Positions 18,522 to 26,989 of a stretch of DNA of 35,235 nucleotides are shown here, piece by piece. Within the stretch, counting starts at the first letter, position 1. Every line of letters begins with the position of its first letter. A program made the position numbers and the translations under genes. The notes under the pieces were generated by a model, which ran no database searches, was not told where the DNA came from, and was given only the letters and a program-made list of their open reading frames with translations. The DNA comes from Pseudonocardia sp. (GTDB taxonomy: Bacteria > Actinomycetota > Actinomycetes > Mycobacteriales > Pseudonocardiaceae): the NCBI GenBank assembly GCA_030451825.1, contig JAKDNL010000011.1:1-35235 (forward strand), read 5' to 3'.

Positions 18522-19439
18522 ATGCGCTTCCTGCTGATGTTCCCGATGCGTGCGGTCAAGCACCACGAGCGCTGGCTGGACGGTGCCGACCTCGGCGATG
18601 TCGCTCGCGCGGTGGAGGAGGCCGGGTTCGACGCCGTCGCCATGACCGAGCACCCCTACCCGGACGGCCGCTGGCTCGCCGAGGGCGGCCACCACTCCTA
18701 CGACCCGTTCGTCTCGCTGTCCTACATGGCCGCGGCAACGACGCGGCTCCGGCTGGTCACCTACGTCCTCGTCGCCGCCTACCGCAACCCGTACCTGTCG
18801 GCGAAGGCGATCGCGAGCCTCGACTCGGTGTCCCGAGGCCGGTTGACGGTGGGGATGGCGGCCGGATACCTCAGGTCCGAGTTCGACGTCCTCGGCGCGG
18901 ACTTCGCGAACCGTGGTGCGATCCTCGACGAGACCATCGAGGCGATGCGGGCGGCCTGGGCCGGGCGCGACCACGTGGGGGCACGGTTCCCGGCCAGCGG
19001 ACACAGCATGGTGCCGGCCCCGGTGCAGCCGGACGGGCCGCCACTGTGGATCGGGGGCAACAGCAGGCCGGCCCGGCGCCGGGCGGTGCGGGTCGGCGCC
19101 GGCTGGATGCCGATCGCGCAGGGCCCGGAGATGGCCGCGATCACGGGCACCCCGCCGCTGCAGACGGTCGAGCAGCTCGCCGAGCAGGTGGGGGAGATGC
19201 AGCAGGTCCGGCGCGCGGCCGGTGCCGCCCCGCTCGACGTCTCGTTCGTGCCCTTCGAGAAGCAGTCGCGGCACGCCGGCGGTGCCGCCGAGTTCGCCGA
19301 GGAGATGCGCGGGCTGCTGGGGACCTACGCCGAGGCCGGTGTGACCTGGATGACTATCGAGCCGACCAGCCGTTCCTTCGCCGACTTCCGCGAGGACCTC
19401 GCGGCGCTGTCCCGTGGCCTGCTCGCGCCCGCGCGCTGA
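18522..19439 (+). CDS. LLM-class (F420-dependent-type) oxidoreductase
   Basis: 305 aa; MRFLLMFPMRAVKHHERWLDG..., DSVSRGRLTVGMAAGYLRSEFDVLG, PLWIGGNSRPARRRAV. Confidence 0.88.
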   Translation: MRFLLMFPMRAVKHHERWLDGADLGDVARAVEEAGFDAVAMTEHPYPDGRWLAEGGHHSYDPFVSLSYMAAATTRLRLVTYVLVAAYRNPYLSAKAIASLDSVSRGRLTVGMAAGYLRSEFDVLGADFANRGAILDETIEAMRAAWAGRDHVGARFPASGHSMVPAPVQPDGPPLWIGGNSRPARRRAVRVGAGWMPIAQGPEMAAITGTPPLQTVEQLAEQVGEMQQVRRAAGAAPLDVSFVPFEKQSRHAGGAAEFAEEMRGLLGTYAEAGVTWMTIEPTSRSFADFREDLAALSRGLLAPAR

Positions 19440-19513
19440 GGGTCCGGCCCGTCGGGTGCCCCGCGCGCAAGCCATTGTGCACCTGGCAGGCGCTCACTGG
19501 GCGACCCTGTAGC

Positions 19514-20563
19514 TCAGCCCCGGACGTGCTGGAGCAGCGGCCCGAGCAGCTCGGGTGTGGAGCCGTGCAGGGCGATCTCGTCCGCTCCGGCAGCCAGGTA
19601 CGCGTGCAACCGGGCGGCGCACGCTCCGGCCGGGCCCACCGCCGCGGACGATTCGATCCACTCCCGCGGGATCAACTCGCGCGCCACGTCGACGAGCTGA
19701 TGGCGGGTGTAGTGGTGATCGGCCGCGCCGCGGATCCCGCTGAACATCGGGTGCGCCCGCAGCGGCGCGAGCGGGGCCGGGTCCCACTCGTTCACCGACG
19801 CGAGGTTCTCGCCGAAGCCGGGGATCTGGAAGTAGGTGACCGCCCGGGCCGCGACGACCGCGCCCTCCTCCTCCGCAGTGAGGTCCGGCGCGGTCACGAC
19901 GGTGGCGTACACCCGGACCGCGGCCGGGTCCCGGCCGGCCTGGGCCGCGGCCTTACGCACCCGCTCGGCGGACCGGCCCACCGCCTCCGGGGTGAGAAAG
20001 GGGTGCAGGAGCACGCCGTCGAAATGCTGCCCGGCCAGCTCGAGGCTCTTCGGCCCGATGGCGGCCAGCACGATCGGCGGGGGTGGCGCGTCCGGGAGGT
20101 CGCCCAGGCGCATCTTCGGGAACTCGCCCGCCGGGCCGGAGTAGGAGACCTTCTCGCCCCGGCACAGTCTGCGGACGATGTCGGCGGTGTCGGTGAGGAC
20201 GGCGTTGGTGACCGCGGGCAGCCCGACGGCCTTCCATGTCGCCGCCACCGACCGGCCCACGCCCAGCACGAAGCGGCCACCGGTGAGGGCCTGCGCCGTC
20301 ATCGCCGTGGACGCGAGGGTGAGCGGGTGCCGCACGCCGAAGTGCGTGATGCCCGAGGCGATCCGCACGTGCTCGGTGGCCTGGCCGATCGCCCCGGCCA
20401 GGACCCCGAGGTCCTTGGTGCCCCAGCGCTCGCTCAGCCAGACCGACCCGAGGCCCAGGTGCTCGGCCGTGCGGGCTTGGCCCACCGCGGCCCGGGGATC
20501 GGGGACGCGGCCGGGCAGGACGTAAGCACCGAGCTGGTCCAGGACTGTTGCAGAGTTCGACAC
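19514..20563 (-). CDS. LLM-class (F420-dependent-type) oxidoreductase
   Basis: 349 aa from GTG 20563; TAEHLGLGSVWLSERWGTKDLGVLAGA, LTGGRFVLGVGRSV. Confidence 0.88.
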   Translation of the reverse strand: MSNSATVLDQLGAYVLPGRVPDPRAAVGQARTAEHLGLGSVWLSERWGTKDLGVLAGAIGQATEHVRIASGITHFGVRHPLTLASTAMTAQALTGGRFVLGVGRSVAATWKAVGLPAVTNAVLTDTADIVRRLCRGEKVSYSGPAGEFPKMRLGDLPDAPPPPIVLAAIGPKSLELAGQHFDGVLLHPFLTPEAVGRSAERVRKAAAQAGRDPAAVRVYATVVTAPDLTAEEEGAVVAARAVTYFQIPGFGENLASVNEWDPAPLAPLRAHPMFSGIRGAADHHYTRHQLVDVARELIPREWIESSAAVGPAGACAARLHAYLAAGADEIALHGSTPELLGPLLQHVRG

Positions 20564-20571
20564 CGGCCTAT

Positions 20572-20590
20572 TCTGACACCGTGTCTCCGA
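20572..20590 (+). promoter_or_regulatory. Candidate operator, site E (TCTGACACCGTGTCTCCGA), with perfect core palindrome GACAC-C-GTGTC and overlapping TATTCT -10-like box
   Basis: 23 of 28 positions identical to the site G region over 20569-20596 / 29669-29696; between divergent genes. Confidence 0.65.
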
Positions 20591-20653
20591 ATTGGCCACC
20601 ATGGTGGCCGGGTCGGGGCGGGTGCAGTACGCGATAGGCATGGAGGGGCGAGG

Positions 20654-21724
20654 ATGACGGTCGCCACGCGGCGTGAGGTGCGGGAGACGGCGGAACGGCT
20701 CACGGGCTGGCTCGCGGGTCGGCTCGGGGCCACCGATGTGCGAGTGTCCCGGCTGGAGCTGCCCGACGCCGGGTTCAGCAACGAGACGGCCTTCTGCGAG
20801 GTGGACTGGACCGGCCCGGAGGGCCCGGAGCACCGCGACTACGTGCTGCGCATCCAGCCGACCGCGCACCAGCTCTTCGTCGAGCCGAACGCGCTGTTCC
20901 AGGCCCGGATGATGCGGGCCCTCGGCGACTCGACGGACCTGCCGGTGCCGCGGATCCCGCTCGTCGAGCCGGATCCGGAGCTGTTCGGCGCACCCTTCTA
21001 CGTGATGGAGCGGGTGGCCGGGCGGATCCCGCCGGACGTGCCGAGCTACCACCGCCGGGGCTGGGTGACCGAGCTCGACGAGGATGCGCGCGCCCGGATG
21101 TACGACAACGGGCTGGTCGCCATGGCCCGGCTGCACGCCGTGGACTGGCGGCGGGGCTTCGGTTTCCTGGCCCCCGCGGGTGGCGCGGACCCACTGGCGG
21201 CCTACGTCGAGCGGCTGGCGGAGTGGTTCACCTGGGCGCAGGCGGACGTGATCCACGACGCGGACGTGGTGCGCGCGGGCCTGGAGCACGTGGTCGGCCA
21301 CCGGCCCGAGCCGGAGGGTGAGGGTCTCGTCTGGGGCGACGCTCGGGTCGGGAACATCATCTACGGCGCGGACCTCGAGGTCGCCGCGATGATCGACTGG
21401 GAGACCACGACGATCGGCCCCCCCGGGATCGACCTGGGCTGGTGGCTGGTGTTCGAGGACTACCTCTGCGAGGCCCAGCACAAGCCCAGGCTCGCCGGGG
21501 TCCCCGGCCGGGGGGCGACCGTGGCCCGGTACGAGGAGCTGGCCGGGCGGCGCCTACCGGCGATCGCCTACTACGAGGTCCTCGCGGCGCTGGTCCTCTC
21601 GCTGATCACCAGCAGGCTCAGCCGGCTGCTGATCGAGAGCGGCTTGGCGGAGGACGTCGCCACCGAGTACACGACCCGGGTGACCGGGATGCTGCGTCGC
21701 AGGCTGGAGCGCGTGGCGGGTTGA
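20654..21724 (+). CDS. Phosphotransferase family (APH-like, acyl-CoA dehydrogenase family member 10/11-like N-domain type) protein
   Basis: 356 aa; LVWGDARVGNIIYGADLEVAAMIDWETTTIGPPGIDLGWW (Brenner-like motif with DW). Confidence 0.85.
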   Translation: MTVATRREVRETAERLTGWLAGRLGATDVRVSRLELPDAGFSNETAFCEVDWTGPEGPEHRDYVLRIQPTAHQLFVEPNALFQARMMRALGDSTDLPVPRIPLVEPDPELFGAPFYVMERVAGRIPPDVPSYHRRGWVTELDEDARARMYDNGLVAMARLHAVDWRRGFGFLAPAGGADPLAAYVERLAEWFTWAQADVIHDADVVRAGLEHVVGHRPEPEGEGLVWGDARVGNIIYGADLEVAAMIDWETTTIGPPGIDLGWWLVFEDYLCEAQHKPRLAGVPGRGATVARYEELAGRRLPAIAYYEVLAALVLSLITSRLSRLLIESGLAEDVATEYTTRVTGMLRRRLERVAG

Positions 21725-21755
21725 TCGCCTCCGGAGGAGGCGGGGCGGAGGGACG

Positions 21756-23186
21756 ATGGGCGCGATGACGGGCCCCGGGGCCGAGGGGCGCGAGCCCGCG
21801 GGCGGTGGCGGCCGGGGACGCCCGGGCGCCACCGGGTGGGGATCGCCCCGCCGGTCGAGCTACGGGCCGAACAGCCCGCAGGTCGGCAGCCGCGGCGCCA
21901 GGACGCGGGTACACATCCTGGACACTGCGCTCGACCGGTTCGCCGGCCAGGGCTACCAAGCGACGTCGGTCGAGGACATCGCCCGCGCGGCCGGAGTGTC
22001 CCGGGCCACCCTCTACCAGTACTTCGAGGGCAAGGAACAGGTCTTCGCCGAGCTCCTCGACGAGTGCGGCGCCGCCCTCATGCGGCTGATCCGGCGGCTC
22101 GGCCCGCTCGGCCCCACCGCCGCGGGTTTCGACAACCTGCACTGGTGGCTGGGGGAGTGGGCGTGGGTCTATGACCGCTACGCCTCGATGTTCGTCCAGT
22201 GGGACGTGATCGACCACGCGGGCCGGCCGTTCCGGCCGATGGTGGCGAGCTTCGTCGACGCCTACGCGGGGCGGATCGCGGACCGGCTGGCGGAGTCCGG
22301 GTTCGACGACCCGGACCGGCTCGAGCTCGGGCTGGCGCTGCTGCTGGTGGTGCACCGGGTGAATCTCTACCGACACACCGGGTTCAGCCCCGTGGAGGAC
22401 CGTGCGGTGCTCGACGGGCTCGCCACCGTGGTGCAGCAGGTGCTGTTCCCGGCCACGCCGTCGGGGGTGCTGACCGGACTGGTCGGGGTGCCAGCTCCGG
22501 TGTCCCCACCCGGACCCGTGCGCTCGTACGACCCGGCTCCGCGCACCCGCCATCTCGGCCGGCGCGCCGCGGCGACGGTCGCCCGGCTGCAGGAGGCGGG
22601 CGGCGTCGCGTTCGCCGAGCTCGGTTACCGGCACGCGAACCTCGACGCGGTCGCCGCGCAGGCCGGGGTCGCGCGGGCGACGCTCTACAAGTACTTCCGC
22701 GACAAGGGTGCGCTGCTGGCGGTGCTGAGCGAGGAGGCCGCGGGTGGGGTCGTCGGGACTGCCGCCCGGCTCGACGACCTGACCGGCTCGGGCCCGCCGG
22801 ACCCCGCTGCCCTGCGCAGTTGGCTCGACGATTACGTGCACTTCCACACCCGCTACCAGGGCGCGTTCGCGGTCTGGTTCGACGACCCGGACGCTGCGCG
22901 CGAGATCCGGGTCGACGCGGCGGCCGCGTCGACGCACCTGTTCGCGGCGGCCTACCGGCTCACCGCGAGCGTGTCGCGGGACTACCCGTTCCCGTGCCAC
23001 GTGGGGGCGATGGTGCTGCTGGCGCTGCTGCAGCGGGTCCCGTCCGGGATGGCCGAGCTGTTCCCGGAGCACCCGGCCGGCCGGGTCGCCGACGCGGTAG
23101 CGCTGTTCGTGGAGCGGGGCCTGCTCGACCGCGCGGGACCCGGGGCCGGGCTCAGTCCGAGGAGGGGAGCGGAGCCGCCGACTTGA
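21756..23186 (+). CDS. Transcriptional regulator with two tandem TetR domains (paralogue 1)
   Basis: 476 aa; N-domain HTH ...QATSVEDIARAAGVSRATLYQYFEGKEQVF, C-domain HTH ...ANLDAVAAQAGVARATLYKYFRDKGALL. Confidence 0.9.
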   Translation: MGAMTGPGAEGREPAGGGGRGRPGATGWGSPRRSSYGPNSPQVGSRGARTRVHILDTALDRFAGQGYQATSVEDIARAAGVSRATLYQYFEGKEQVFAELLDECGAALMRLIRRLGPLGPTAAGFDNLHWWLGEWAWVYDRYASMFVQWDVIDHAGRPFRPMVASFVDAYAGRIADRLAESGFDDPDRLELGLALLLVVHRVNLYRHTGFSPVEDRAVLDGLATVVQQVLFPATPSGVLTGLVGVPAPVSPPGPVRSYDPAPRTRHLGRRAAATVARLQEAGGVAFAELGYRHANLDAVAAQAGVARATLYKYFRDKGALLAVLSEEAAGGVVGTAARLDDLTGSGPPDPAALRSWLDDYVHFHTRYQGAFAVWFDDPDAAREIRVDAAAASTHLFAAAYRLTASVSRDYPFPCHVGAMVLLALLQRVPSGMAELFPEHPAGRVADAVALFVERGLLDRAGPGAGLSPRRGAEPPT

Positions 23187-23460
23187 GCTCGAGCGGCTCC
23201 TCACCGACCGAGAGCGACCCGGGCCCGGCCTTCGTGCAGAGCACCTCGACGCCCTGTCCGGGGTGCACGTAGCGCTTGCCGACCTGGACGCCGCCGTCGA
23301 ACGGCGGGACCGGACCCGCGCTGCCGACCGGCTCGTCCTTGCCGACCATGGGGGCGCCCCCGCACCGGAGATCGGCGGGGCCGCCGGCACGGAGGACCAC
23401 GACCTCGGTCGGGCAGACGGCGGAGCGCAGGCGCACGCCGGGGCTGAGGGTGAGGCTCAT
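23152..23460 (-). CDS. Small hypothetical protein (102 aa)
   Basis: MSLTLSPGVRLRSAVCPTEVVVLRAGGPADLRCGGAPMVGKDEPV...; good RBS GAGGAG upstream, and an operator-like site just upstream. Confidence 0.7.
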   Translation of the reverse strand: MSLTLSPGVRLRSAVCPTEVVVLRAGGPADLRCGGAPMVGKDEPVGSAGPVPPFDGGVQVGKRYVHPGQGVEVLCTKAGPGSLSVGEEPLELKSAAPLPSSD

Positions 23461-23476
23461 CGGAAAGCTCCTCGAA

Positions 23477-23495
23477 TCTGACAAATTTGTTCAGG
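23477..23495 (+). promoter_or_regulatory. Candidate operator, site F, partial (TCTGACAAATTTGTTCAGG)
   Basis: TCTGACA half matches; right half differs, but the element contains ACAAATTTGT and CTGA...TCAG symmetry; 17 bp upstream of the 102-aa gene ATG. Confidence 0.45.
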
Positions 23496-23509
23496 TATGG
23501 TGGGCCGGC

Positions 23510-24433
23510 TCAGCTGCCGAGCCGCAAGCCCGGAGTCCGGGTCCTGAAGACGTCGGTGGCGAGTCGGGCGCCGAGCTTCTCCGCGTCCCAGCGGGTGCCG
23601 CCGTTGGAGATCGTCGCACCGCGGGACCAGCCCTGCATCAAGGTGATCTCCTCGCCGATCGCCCGCAGCACCTGCCCGCTGATGTGCCCGGCCTCGGGGC
23701 TGGCCAGCCAGGCCACGACCGGGCAGCACAGCGACGGGTCCTTCGGATCGAACTCGTCGTCGGGGCGCTCGTCGGGTTCGAGAGCCTTGCGATCGCCGCC
23801 GAGGGTGGCCGAGAGGCGGGTCACCCCTCCGGGGCTGATCGCGTTGACGGTCACGCCGATTCCGGCCAGCTCGAGGCTCAGGGTCTGGGTGAGCCCGACG
23901 ATCGCGGCCTTGGCGGTGCCGTAGTTGGTCTGGCCGAAGTTGCCGAGCAGACCGGCGCCCGAGGTCGTGTTGACGATCCGGCCGTAGACGTTGCCGCCTC
24001 CGGCCTTCGCCTCGGCCCGCCACCGGGTCGCGACCGCGCGGCTGACCAGCCATGTCCCGCGCACGTGCACACGCATCACCAGGTCGAAGTCCGCCGGGCT
24101 CATGTTCCAGATCGCACGGTCGCGGACGATCCCGGCGTTGTTGACCACGATGTCGAGCCGGCCGAGCTCGTCGACGGCCCGCCCGACCATGTCCTCGACC
24201 TGCTGCTCGTCGCCGACGTCGCTGTAGTCCGCCACGGCCTTCCCGCCGCGCGCGCCGATCAGGTCGACGACGGCGTCGGCGTCGCGACCGGAGCCCTCAC
24301 CGGACACCGAGGTCCCCAGGTCGTTCACCACGACCGTGGCGCCGTGCTTCGCCAGCTCCAGCGCGTGGCCCCGGCCGATGCCGTGGCCCGCGCCGGTGAC
24401 GAGGGCGATCTTGCCTTCCAACAGGCCGGTCAT
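23510..24433 (-). CDS. SDR-family oxidoreductase (peroxisomal multifunctional enzyme-like)
   Basis: 307 aa; TGAGHGIGRGHALELAKHGATVVVNDLG, NTTSGAGLLGNFGQTNYGTAKAAIVGLT. Confidence 0.9.
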   Translation of the reverse strand: MTGLLEGKIALVTGAGHGIGRGHALELAKHGATVVVNDLGTSVSGEGSGRDADAVVDLIGARGGKAVADYSDVGDEQQVEDMVGRAVDELGRLDIVVNNAGIVRDRAIWNMSPADFDLVMRVHVRGTWLVSRAVATRWRAEAKAGGGNVYGRIVNTTSGAGLLGNFGQTNYGTAKAAIVGLTQTLSLELAGIGVTVNAISPGGVTRLSATLGGDRKALEPDERPDDEFDPKDPSLCCPVVAWLASPEAGHISGQVLRAIGEEITLMQGWSRGATISNGGTRWDAEKLGARLATDVFRTRTPGLRLGS

Positions 24434-24873
24434 GCGGTAGCTCCTTCGGGGGCGGCCGGCCGGAACACGGTCGCGGTCAGCTCGTCGGTCAGCGGGGCGG
24501 GGACGGCCAGCAGGGGCATGCCGATCCGCAGGTCCCCGGGTGGGCAGTCCACGACGTTCGTCATGACCCGAGGGCCCTCGGCCAGCTCGACGACGGCCGC
24601 GACGTAGGGCAGCCGCTCGGCGAACGGGACGAGGTCGTTCACGAACACGGTGGAGTGGGTGTAGAGCGTGGCCCGGCCGCTCGCCTCCTCGGGGGTGACG
24701 GCGCCGGACCAGCAGTGCGGGCAGAACGGGCGGGGGTAGTGGTGGGCCCGGCCGCACCCGGCGCACCGGGCGATCAGCAGCCGGCCCTCCCGGGCGGCGG
24801 CCCAGTAGACGTCGGTGTCCGCGTCCGGGGTGGGGATGTCGCTGCGCGGCTTGCTCGCCGGTGGGGTGGTCAT
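24430..24873 (-). CDS. Zn-ribbon/OB-fold (DUF35) protein
   Basis: 147 aa; CAGCGRAHHYPRPFCPHCWSG ribbon; 4-bp overlap with SDR. Confidence 0.85.
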   Translation of the reverse strand: MTTPPASKPRSDIPTPDADTDVYWAAAREGRLLIARCAGCGRAHHYPRPFCPHCWSGAVTPEEASGRATLYTHSTVFVNDLVPFAERLPYVAAVVELAEGPRVMTNVVDCPPGDLRIGMPLLAVPAPLTDELTATVFRPAAPEGATA

Positions 24874-24881
24874 GTGTCCTC

Positions 24882-25697
24882 TCAGTGTCCGCGGTAGTCG
24901 GGGTCGCGGCGCTCGACGAACGCACGCACGCCCTCGCCGGAGTCGTGGGCGTGCGACTGCAGTTCCTGCGCCATCGCCTCGGCGAGGTAGGCCCCCGCGC
25001 GGTCGGTGTCCGGGGACGCGTTGAGCAGTTTCTTGGTGAGGGCGATCGCGCTGGTCGGGGCCACCGCGAGGCGTTGCACGAATGCCTCGGCGGCCTCCGC
25101 CAGCTCCGCGGCCGGGACGACCCGGTTGACCAGACCGAGGGCCAGCGCATCGGCGGCGGGCAGCGCGTCGCCGAAGAACGCCAGCTCCTTCGCCTTCTGC
25201 ATACCGATCCGCCGGGGGAGCAGGTAGGCGCCGCCGCCGTCCATCACCAGGCCACGACGGACGAACGCCTCGACGAAGGTCGCCTGCTCGCTCGCGACGA
25301 CGAGGTCGGCGGCGAAGGCCAGGTGCGCCCCGATCCCGGCGGCCGGGCCCTGGACGATGGCCACCACCGGCTTGCCGCAGTCCAGCACGGACGCGACCAG
25401 GGTCTGCGCGCCGTCCATGATCTTCCGCATCGCGTCGCCGACACGCTTCTCCCCGCCCGACGCCCGGTTGCGGGCCAGCGCCTTCACATCGGCCCCGGAG
25501 CAGAAGTGCCTGCCCTCGGCGGCGAGGACGACCACCCGGACCTCGGGATCGCCGTCGGAGGCACGCAGCGCGTCGATCACTGTGTCGCGGTCCTCGGGCC
25601 GCAGCGCGTTGGCCGCCTCCGGCCGGTTCAGGGTGATCCGGCGGACGCCCGCCGCGTCGGTCACGAGGACGCCTGGGGCGGCCTCGGTCGTGGTCAC
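24882..25697 (-). CDS. Enoyl-CoA hydratase/isomerase family protein
   Basis: 271 aa; GRHFCSGADVKAL, VAIVQGPAAGIGAHLAFAADLVVASEQATFVEAFVRRGLVMDGGG. Confidence 0.93.
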   Translation of the reverse strand: MTTTEAAPGVLVTDAAGVRRITLNRPEAANALRPEDRDTVIDALRASDGDPEVRVVVLAAEGRHFCSGADVKALARNRASGGEKRVGDAMRKIMDGAQTLVASVLDCGKPVVAIVQGPAAGIGAHLAFAADLVVASEQATFVEAFVRRGLVMDGGGAYLLPRRIGMQKAKELAFFGDALPAADALALGLVNRVVPAAELAEAAEAFVQRLAVAPTSAIALTKKLLNASPDTDRAGAYLAEAMAQELQSHAHDSGEGVRAFVERRDPDYRGH

Positions 25698-26977
25698 GCC
25701 GTCACCTCCTGGGGAGTGAACTCGGCCCGCAGGTGCTTGACACCGTGCAGGAAGTTGGAGCGCAGGAACTGGGGCTCGCCGACCGCCCGGATGTCCGGTA
25801 GAAGCTCGAACAGCGTCCGGAAGGCCACCGACAGCTCCAGCCGCGCGAGGTTGGCGCCCAGGCAGTGGTGCGGGCCCGGCGCGCCGAAGGCGACGTGCGC
25901 CCCGTGGTCGCGGGTGACGTCGAACCGGGTCGGGTCGGGGAATCGGCTCTCGTCCTGGTTGGCCGAGCGGTACCAGAGCACCACCTTGTCGCCCTCGCGG
26001 AACTCCTGCTCGCCCAGCCGGACACCATCACGGGTCACGGTGCGCCGCATGTACAGGACCGGGGAGGCCCAGCGGACCACCTCGTCGACGGCGGCGATGG
26101 TGTGGGTATCCGGGTCGCCCTGCCACAGCGCCCGCTGCTCGGGGAACTGGGTCAGCGCGAGCAGGCCGTGGGACAGCGCGTTGCGAGTGGTCTCGTTGCC
26201 CGCCCCGACGAGCAGGATGAAAAACCGGGCCAGCTCCTCCGGGGTCAGCCGCTCGCCCTGGGCGGTGACGAGCGTGGTGATCAGGTCGTCCTTCGGCTCG
26301 GCGATCCGTTCCGCGGCCAGCTCGCGGAGCAGGTCGGACAGCGCCTCGCCCGCCTTCCAGACGGCGGTTGCGACGGCGCGCGGGGTCTGGTCCGGGACGT
26401 ACTCCGGGTCGCTCGCACCGAGCACGATATTGGTCTGGTCGAAGATGAACTGTTCGTAGCGTTGCGGGATCCCCATCATCACGTTGACGATCCGCAGCGG
26501 GAGCAGGGCCGCGATGTCGGTGACGAAGTCGCACCCGCCGCGCGTCGCGACCGCCCCGATGATGTCTCGGGCAGACTGCTCGACGTCGGTGTGCAGCCGG
26601 TCCAGGGACTTCGTGGTGAACCCGCGCGAGACGATCCGGCGAAGCCGCTGGTGCTCGGGGTTGTCCATATCGATGATCGAGCCGCGGTACTCGCGCAGCG
26701 AGGCCGGCTGGTCGAAGATCGTGGTGCCCTGCCCGGAGCAGAAGTCGTCCGGCCTGCGGCTGACGTCCCACACGTCGTCGTAGGTGGTCAGGGCCCAGAA
26801 CCCGCCGCCGCGCGGTGCCCCGCCGAGGTCCCGCTCGAGGACGTAGGGGCGCGGGTCCTCGGCGCGCAGTCGCGCGAAGAGCGCGTCCCGCTCCTCGACC
26901 GGGCGGGTCCACCAGGTCAGGTCGTCCAGGACGTCGCCGGGCCGCTCGGTCCCGGTGCTGATTTCCGTGCTGGTCAC
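25694..26977 (-). CDS. Cytochrome P450 (CYP124/125/142-like by motif style)
   Basis: 427 aa; I-helix LVGAGNETTRNALSHG, heme motif FGAPGPHHCLGANLAR. Confidence 0.93.
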   Translation of the reverse strand: MTSTEISTGTERPGDVLDDLTWWTRPVEERDALFARLRAEDPRPYVLERDLGGAPRGGGFWALTTYDDVWDVSRRPDDFCSGQGTTIFDQPASLREYRGSIIDMDNPEHQRLRRIVSRGFTTKSLDRLHTDVEQSARDIIGAVATRGGCDFVTDIAALLPLRIVNVMMGIPQRYEQFIFDQTNIVLGASDPEYVPDQTPRAVATAVWKAGEALSDLLRELAAERIAEPKDDLITTLVTAQGERLTPEELARFFILLVGAGNETTRNALSHGLLALTQFPEQRALWQGDPDTHTIAAVDEVVRWASPVLYMRRTVTRDGVRLGEQEFREGDKVVLWYRSANQDESRFPDPTRFDVTRDHGAHVAFGAPGPHHCLGANLARLELSVAFRTLFELLPDIRAVGEPQFLRSNFLHGVKHLRAEFTPQEVTA

Positions 26978-26989
26978 GGGTCCGCCCTC

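Noticed and set aside
19490-19560. tRNA-like stretch (GGGCGACCCTGTAGCTCAGC...)
   Set aside because: Only a D-arm-like GTAGCTCAGC; no anticodon arm or TTCGA T-arm could be traced, and it runs into the coding end of the LLM gene.
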